A stretch of 64,000 nt of DNA, taken from Nectonema munidae (Eukaryota; Nematomorpha; Nectonematoida; Nectonematidae). The stretch covers positions 620,001-684,000 of the forward strand of contig JAUIRK010000920.1 of NCBI GenBank assembly GCA_030549495.1. Reading direction: 5' to 3'. The notes under the pieces are model-generated. The model saw only the letters and a program-made list of their open reading frames with translations, made no database searches and was not told where the DNA came from. Shown piece after piece: positions 24,701 to 33,700 of the stretch; the first letter of the stretch is position 1, and the number at the start of each line of letters is the position of its first letter. Both the position numbers and the translations under genes were made by a program.

Positions 24701-27700
24701 CCATAATTTCTTTTTATTTCTTATAAATGTGCGCCGGATTAATCATGGTACTCTTGCATATACATATGCTCTTTGAAATTATTAGGTGTGCGCTATCCAA
24801 ACGCTCATTTACAACTACCCAGTAGATCCTTTATAACGGTAATGGTCAAAGCGATGAACCTCCATTATGAATGGCCAGCGTTATAATCGACCTACTGAAA
24901 CATGTTATAAAAGCAAAAAAAGCGAAAGCCCTCTCATAATGGATCTTCTGGTATTGTATTTTGTTAGATTAGGCATGTTTTACGAAGTTATATAAGTAAG
25001 AAAACGATTAATTTCAAGGCCCATTTTTTGAAAACTAATTTTTGAAATTTTTATACAATTTAAAGTACACATTTTTTTGTCTTATTACCATGTTCCATTT
25101 TCCATGGAAAATTTATTAATTTTTGTGTCCATGTTTTGAGTGTAGCATTTATGCTGTGCTTAAAAATACACGACAATTTTCTATGAAAAATATTGTTGAT
25201 TTTTAGTTCTGGAAGAAATATTCCTGTAGAGCCAAGTTCTCAATACAAAAATGACGACGTAAAAGTTCCATGGAGAAGATCTCAAAGAGGTATATTTGTT
25301 ATAATTTTTTTTCACCATATCTTTCAATAGGCATATCTGTCAGAAATAGTGTTTCTGCACTACAGTCGTTTCAAAGTTTTTTCGACCAACCCAAAATGTC
25401 TTCAACCCAAAGTGACATAACTTTTTGTGATTTCTATGTTGTTTCTATTTTTAAACTTGCGTATATTTTTGATTAAACTCCAATCAATAATATAATATAC
25501 AATATTGGTATGTTGTAAATTTAAAGCTAATAATTGTATTCAATATTATTATTAAATTATGCTTTACAATTTTTTAAATGTAATATAACTATACATAAAT
25601 ATAAAATCATTACAGAGACATTTAAAAAAACTCCACAACGCAATTACGCTACCTGGATCTGAAAGCACTGCCTCTTCAAACTCGTTTATTCTACTTCACA
25701 AAGTGTTGTAACACACGTTATGAATTTAGCCAATTTTGTTGAAAATTGGTATTTATGTATGCATAAAAAGCTGGGTCCGAAAAATAAAGAAGACTATGCT
25801 TCGATTGATGGTGACAAAACTCAGTCTCAGAAAGGTTGAAATGAAAAATTTGGTTCCAAAAAACGGGGTCTCAAGTCAGTTTCTACTTAGTAGAACTAAA
25901 ATATATAAAATGGCTTCCACGAGCTATTATTATACCGTCAACTGAGAGACCCAGTTTTGGGAGATTGAGTTTTCCTATTTTTTTCTACTAAAATCCTATA
26001 CTATGTTTTCATACTTAATCCAAATAGTATCTCTAAATTAATCGTAAGTAGGCAATTATACATTTTGTTTTTTTTCCTAGCACCGCTTCGACTACAAGTA
26101 GCTTCTTAAAATATCAAATTATTTAAAAATTCAAACAATTGTTTTTTGATTTTCATAATGAATTTATAATTATGTTAAAGATTTACCATTTAGTATTATT
26201 CAATTCTTTATATGCAACTTTGATAAAGCTAAAACTAAATGGGCATACCAGTTAACCAAATTATTTCTAAATATAAATTAATATTTAATATCTAACGTTT
26301 GTCAAAACTTAGAGTGAAAGCTGAAACGTTTTATAGATGACTGGTAATAAATTTTTCCGATACAAATACTAAGTAATTCAATTCTCTTTTTTTCAATCTA
26401 TGCCTCTGAAAACAAACCCAAAGTGAAAAGTCGTATCATTTAAAACAGTAGCTCCATTCCCTCTGCCTTCTCTACAAATTTGGGGCTTGTAGGTTTACTT
26501 GTTATTTTCACTTTTCATCAGAATAAAATCCAAAATAAATATTCTGTTTAAAAAAGCGCATACTTTAATGGAAGAAAATTGAAATACAATTGAAAAAATA
26601 ACAACATGCTCTCCTGACTCTAACATCAAAAAGTACAAATGTTATATTGCAATCGTGAAAAACAATCCCAATCATTGCAAAAATATCAAAATGATTAAAT
26701 AATAATTGAAACCGCATTGATTAAAAAAGCATCTTGTCTAATATTAGCAATATTCATTCTTAAGAGCCTGAAAAACCTGCGCCCTGGGCTGTTAAGAATG
26801 AACAAACAGGTTCGTTCTTTCCCAACAACAAAACAAAGCAACAATTTCCCAGCTCTCAACACAAACCACATGTGCCTACAACTCCGTCTAATTCCTTTCA
26901 GCAGCAACACCAACAAACTCGATATTCATCTCCTCCAGCAGCCAGTAATGCTCCCAGTGGCTTACACACACCCATCAGAGGTAAAAATATCTATGTTTTC
27001 CACTCTTCTCTAGTTTACTTGCCTTCTTTCTATCCAGCCTCAAACCTTCTTTGCTCATAGCTCGACAAAAGCGGGCACTTGCGCATACTATAATAAATAG
27101 AATTAGAATGATTTATTAGTTAATTATATTACTAACTAGTAAGGTATTAATTTTAAAAAAATCTCTAGAGGAATTTCCCTAAACTCAAATTAGCAGGAAA
27201 ATTTACCCTCAAATGTCAAATTATGCGCAAATAAATTACTTTAATCTGTTTATTTCCATTCATAGCAATTTTTCTAATATGAAATTTGAAAAAAAGGGAG
27301 AAAATTATTTTAGCCAAACTAGAGTACACCCTTAAAAAATTGAAAATAATTGTTCTTATCGTCAATTCTACTTTAAAGTTTAGGAGGATAACTTTTTTCA
27401 AGGCTGTTATTTTATAAGTAAATTTATGATTATTATTATTATGTTTAGGCCAAGGAATATTGAATTCTCCTCAAACTAGTCCAAATATGCCCATATGTGA
27501 TAAATGCAAAAGGAACATCAGGTAACATATATATTTTATTTCTGGCTTTGCAATTTTTTTGTATGTTTAAATACCTGTATTTTATTCAAAATCATAGTTA
27601 TGCTGCTATGCGTCGCCTAGTGTAATGTAAGAAATTTTCTGAGGATATCGCAAACTAAATTTCCATAGCTTCAAGTTTTTTGTATCATTTTTTTAACATT

Positions 27701-30700
27701 TGAATCTTCATATATAAAATTAAAAATTACCATAATTTTGATTTTAAGTGCTCAACGAGTAAAAAAACTAAACTTTTTAGGCTAAATATCTGAAATTTTA
27801 CAAATGTTTATTTTCTAAATTAATTTCTTTCTAGGTGAACTATAGTTCGCTTGACTTCAAATCTGAATTTTGTTTTCTTTGAACAGCGCTAGATTTCACG
27901 TCATCTATTTTTCCATTTTTTAAAATGTTTTTTCTTATTATTATTGATTACTTTTACAAAAAAAAAAACGAAGTCTAAAAAAAGGTACAAATTTTTTATT
28001 TTATTACATAATAAAGCAAATAAGAACTGGTTCATATAGAAAGGTTTACATATAATACATAATGGACCTCAAATGGCGATTTGTATGGCTGTGTTGCGAT
28101 AACTTCTTATTTCAACAGATGGTCACTTATCAGTACTCATTCAAACAGTGTAATAATGATGTAAAAATGATTAGTTCGTGTCCCTAATATTAAGAATGCG
28201 TTTTTGGACCGAACACAGCAGACGCCTTTAGTAATTCCTATTTAATTCCATTTAATAACCCTTTCCTGACCAGTGTATCATATATGATAAATAAACAATT
28301 TTACCTTCGCCTGCTTTTTCAAATAGTATTCTATATGAATCTTATGCTTTTTAATAAATATCGTCTGATTTTTCTGGTCACGAAAGGGTAGTAAGAATTC
28401 GTCTGCGTTCCCTTTGGGAAAATTGGTCTTAAATGGGTAGAAATAAAATTTCTTTAGAGATCAAAGATATTTGCAGTATGACATAGATTCAGAGAGAGTT
28501 AGACATTCTCTTTCCAACTCTGACTCAGTAACCCTGGATCTTCTGCATGCAAAATGGATGATTAATTCTCTCTTCACACTTTAGAGGTCCTTTTGTGGTC
28601 GCCTTAAACAAGTCATGGTGCCCGGATCACTTCACTTGTGAAAAGTGCAGGCAAGATTTGACTCACATCGGCTTCATCGAAGATGACGGAAAATTGTATT
28701 GTGAACGTGACTTCGAGATGTTCCTCGCTCCACGCTGCACCAAATGCATGCGACCTATTCTTGGCGTAACCCTCTTATCTTCTTATTCCTTGTATTACCT
28801 GCACCATCCACTAGTGAAATTGTGTATAACACTTGTGCCATTGGTTTGCATATCGGCTTTCCGGTCTATTATTTATTTATGGGAGCTACTATACGCGTGT
28901 CTTACTGATTTTATGTAAAACGCATAAGTGAACCAGAGTGAGTTGTATATGTTTATGTTTCATAGCGTCATCACACCTCTGAGCGCATTTTTCGTTGTGC
29001 ACTATTTATTAGCAGTATTTAGTGACTAAATTGTCAATTCTAATGACGCTTATAACTTTTCCATTTCTTAACCACTTTTAGCATGAGATACACCAAATTA
29101 AAGCCTATTTTATGGGTTTAAAATAATACAAGTCACACGTGAAATCTTATGGTACTATACACGTCCTCCTTTGTTTTATTCCTCTTAATCTTAGTTATAT
29201 ATGTATGTATGTATCAGGGATGGATCTTGGTCCAAAATTTAGGGGGGTGGGGGGGGGGGGGGTGGGGGTGGCTGTGCCCTGCCCCCTTTTCGAATTTTTT
29301 TCTAATATTTTCTATCGTGAAAAGTTGTTTTTTAAAAGTTTAAACTAACCTTTCCATTTTTATCAAAACGTAAGTGGTTTAGTGGCTATGAGGGTAAACG
29401 GTTAGAATCGCTGCTATCGATCTGAAGTTCCGGGTTTAAGCCTCGCTTCTGCTAGATAATCCATAGCTCGATGTTAGCTGCAAATTAGTACTTTTTCGAT
29501 GATGTTTTTTGATGAAAAACTTTTTTTGATTTGATGTGATAAAAAAGTGTATGATTACACAATACATAAAAATCTAACATTAATTTTGTGAAGATGTACA
29601 ACAAACTGTCATGTTTAAAATAGATTTAACCTCGCTGTTACACTATATCATTTCATCAAATTCACTTTAACCAATCAATTATAAAAAACAGGGGGGGGGG
29701 GGTGCCACCCAGGCCCGTAGCTAGGACTTTTCAATTGGGAGGGCTGGAAAAATTTGGGGGGGGGGGGGGGGGCTAAATATTTCCACAAAATTTTTTTTAG
29801 GTACTTATGGGTTGTCTCTCCCCCATTCAAAAATTTTTTTTTAGTAAATTCCTGAAAAAAATTTTTAAGTGGGAGGGAGATAACTAATAAGTATCAAATT
29901 TTTATATATAGTCTAAAAATAAACCATTTTTTGAACCCTTTATTGATATCGAAATATTTTATGTTGAGGGCTCTGAATCTGAGTTGAGGGGGGGGGGGCT
30001 TAGCCCCCTCCTGCCCTCGCTGGCTACGGGCCTGGTGCCGCCCCCTCACTCCATGTATGTATTATTGCCTTATTAAGTTGATATCTCAACGCAAAGATTG
30101 CTTCCCCTCAACATCATCACTTCCTTCACAAAGATTGTTTATAACCAACATCCTCATTCCCGTTACATCTCATTTTCACTATTTTATCATTTATATATTT
30201 GCTTTGAAAAAGGAGTTTATACTCCGAAACTAGTCAACAAAATTAGCAATAAAGTGTCCAGTTTTTACAATTTATTATATTTGTTATAATTATCACACGT
30301 GGAAAATTTATAGTAATGAATTAAAACTTCATTTCCATAATTGCATTGATAAAAATTAACAAAAAACATTTCTATACCATGAAATCTTCCGAAATAATTT
30401 TATGGTTGAACGGGGGGAGACAAAAAATCTTTTAAAAGGAGAAAATTGCACATTTTTGATTAAATATACAATTTTGTTTTAAGAAATTGAAATTGCTGAA
30501 TGGGAAGACAGTGAAAAAATAAACAAATAAAGACTTTCAGGTTATACAGTGTTGTCTTGAAATTTCAAAAAATTTAAACAAACTCTAGAAAAATCATTCT
30601 TGAAATAAAAGCTTAAAAGATGAGTACTCACAATTCAACTTTGTTTTATTTTTATTTCATTCTAAATTTTTAATACGATTTTTTGTCTACACAGAAGTTA

Positions 30701-33700
30701 TGATAAACAAAATTTGCTTCAAACTTTCTTTTTACCTATTAAAAATTTAAATATAAACAAAACAAAACTGAATTCAGAGTATTATTCATCTTTTATTTAA
30801 AGAATGATTTTTCTAGAATTTGTTTAAATTTTTTGAAACTTTAAGACAAAACTGTATAATCTGAAATTCTTAAATTGTTTGCTTTATCACTGTCTCTTTG
30901 TTTGGTTATTTAATTCAAGACAACTGTTATTTAATTAAATTTTTTGGCTATTTCAATTTCTTAAAAAACACAATAGCATATACAATTAAAAATGTTGTTT
31001 TCAGTATTGCAATATCCATCCCTTCGAAATATTTTTTTGTCTCCCCTTGTTCAACCTTAAAAAGGTCTAGATAAAAAATATAGATAGATAGATATATTTC
31101 AAAAACCAAAAAGGTTGGACATGTGAGACAACAACTTATAATTTTCGGCACTAATTAATTAGATTTAGGATTTGCGATTTAACATATATAATAATTTATA
31201 TAAAACGTAATATCAAACATCTGTTAATTTTTTAGGATTGTTTGAATGCTTTGAACTCAAAATTTCATCCAGAATGCTTTGTTTGTTCTGATTGCAAAAA
31301 GCCTTTCGGCAATTCCATGTTCTATATGGAAAATGGAAAACCAATCTGTGAACAAGGTTGTTTCAATTTATTTTGCTATTCAAAAGCATGTCTTCTCAAA
31401 TATGGGCATCAGTGTACTCCAACCGCCTTACATGCCTGGTGGCGCCCATGCCAAATGTTTAACTTTATTTTTTAAACAAATTTTTTTTATAATGAAAAAA
31501 ATCAGAAAATATTTATAATTTTTTTAATTATTTATTCTTCGAACTAGAAAATATCTTAATTTTGTAACGAAAGTGACCTTGATGATTGGGTGTTGTAGGA
31601 CAGATTTACATATGTTCAAGGGTATGTATTTGTGATCTACGATAGTTTCGGGTTTACGCCTCTACCCCAACAAGTTAATCTTTCCTAGGTGTTGAGAGGA
31701 CATTACATAAACAACTTTAAGATCTTTTTTAGAATGCTTATGGGGAACGTATGCTGTCAATGAGGCGCCCTCTGTGTAAAGAAATTTACTTTCTCAGTCT
31801 TGTAATTTCAAATCTTTTAGGTAGGTGGGCTTGAAAAGGGAAGTATGAATCGAGGACCTGCTCTTGCTGTTCCACAGATCGTGAAATTTTGTTCTCTCGC
31901 CCGCCCACTTACAGAGTTCATGCGAAGTGAAGAACTTGTCCATGTATATACCACATCCTTTAGGCAGATTACAACTTGACACCAGTCTTTTGACGATCTC
32001 TTGAGACGAAAAATAACTTTTGTCTTGGAGACCTGGAATATAAATTTCTGTTTTGAATACATAAGCTGTTCTTGCATCATTTCATGCCATAGCGTCCTTG
32101 TTTTAGATCTGTTGTCGTAAATTCGCAGAGATATCCTTCCTCTAAACTTTATCAACTGTTCATCAACAGTGACGCAGTCTTGAGGGGTATAGTATCTGCT
32201 AAATGCTAGATAGAAGTGGTCATGTAAAATTCTTATAGCAGATAATCTACCTTCAGGATTTCTTTTGATTTATCGCCTGACCTATGTAAATTAAGCAAAC
32301 AAGAAAAGTACGCAAGTATATCAGCTACACAAAACTTTTACAAACAAAATTTAGTGCTTTGAAAAGCTTTAGGTTCTTTTCTTAAAATAAATATTAGATG
32401 TTTTTAGCAAAAGAATAAAATAGATTTTTGAAACAAGTCTTGCTAAATTATTATCAAATTGTTATCTGCCAAAATAAGCTAGAAGACGGAAGAAAAGTAC
32501 TATGAAGGATTTTCATGCTTATGAATGGAATTCATAATTTAAACAACACAAACTATAAAAATTTTCCTACCATTACAAAAACTTAACAAATTCATAAACA
32601 AAACTTACGCATAAGCTTCATCCATCTTTACTTTTGTACAAGCGTATCATCAGTTAAAAATAGTTTAAAAATTTCCCCACCATATGGGTCAGTGACATTA
32701 TCTCTAATGTTTAAAGTTTGAGGTCTACCAACATTAGTAGTAAAGGGATCCCACTGATATTGTGTGCCGCCTCGAGCCAGTATAGAGTCTAGAATCCTTT
32801 CAGAAATATCAATAGACTCCCCAGACGAGGGCGCATAAAAGCTTCCAGATAAAGAGTTTGAAAAAGTAGAAGAGAGAGAGAAGCACTTGATGATTGCATG
32901 ATGAACGGTAAATTCGAGGAGAGAAATGATAAAACGAGCAAAGTGTGAACCGCGAAAAGAGAATTTCACTTTTCTTACGTAGATAAACTTTATATAGAAA
33001 GAGTGTAGCCCTTATAGAGAAACAGATGTTTGGTGACGCATTTGATAGCGTCAAGGTTAAAATCGTAATATGAGATATTCAAATTAAAACTGTAAATTGG
33101 TAAAGCATTTGATAGCGTAAACTACTTCAATCATTGATCATTACTTAGAATATCCAGTTATGTGTATTGTTCAAGATTGAAAACGTAATGTGTTGATGCA
33201 AAAGATTGAACCTATGAAGATGAATACCAACAAGAATATATTCTGATGGAAAGTGTGAACTGGTAACGCATTTGACTTCGAATACAATTTTGATCATTCA
33301 TCTTCACTTGTAATGTTCAGTTGTGTTTATTGTTCAAGGTTAAAAACGTATCTGTTTATGGAAAAGGGATAATAAAACCAGTTGAAGATCAGAACTAACG
33401 AGTGTATTTTCAGATAAAAATTGTGAACGCATTTGAAAGCGGATATAAATTTGGTCATTCATTATTATTTGAAATGTTCCGTTACTTGATTAATATTGTT
33501 CAAAATTAAAGAGAAGTCTGTTTATACATAAGTAAGATTGAAAATATTGAAGATGAAAAAATCAATAATTATTTATGTAGATGGCGTTAAAATAATAGGT
33601 TTTCATTGTATCATTTTGACTGCACACCTCATTGAAACTTTATATAAAAACGGGCTTTTAAAAAGCTTTATCTACATCAAAGTAAGGGGAAACTTTAGTG

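Larger units (their letters stand above)
28766..31235 (+). other. Zasp intron inside LIM3
   Basis: Repeat-rich: G-tract material at 29215-29290, a tRNA-like SINE fragment at 29372-29475, a nested hAT MITE at 29710-30034, and a fold-back element at 30402-31063. Confidence 0.6.
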
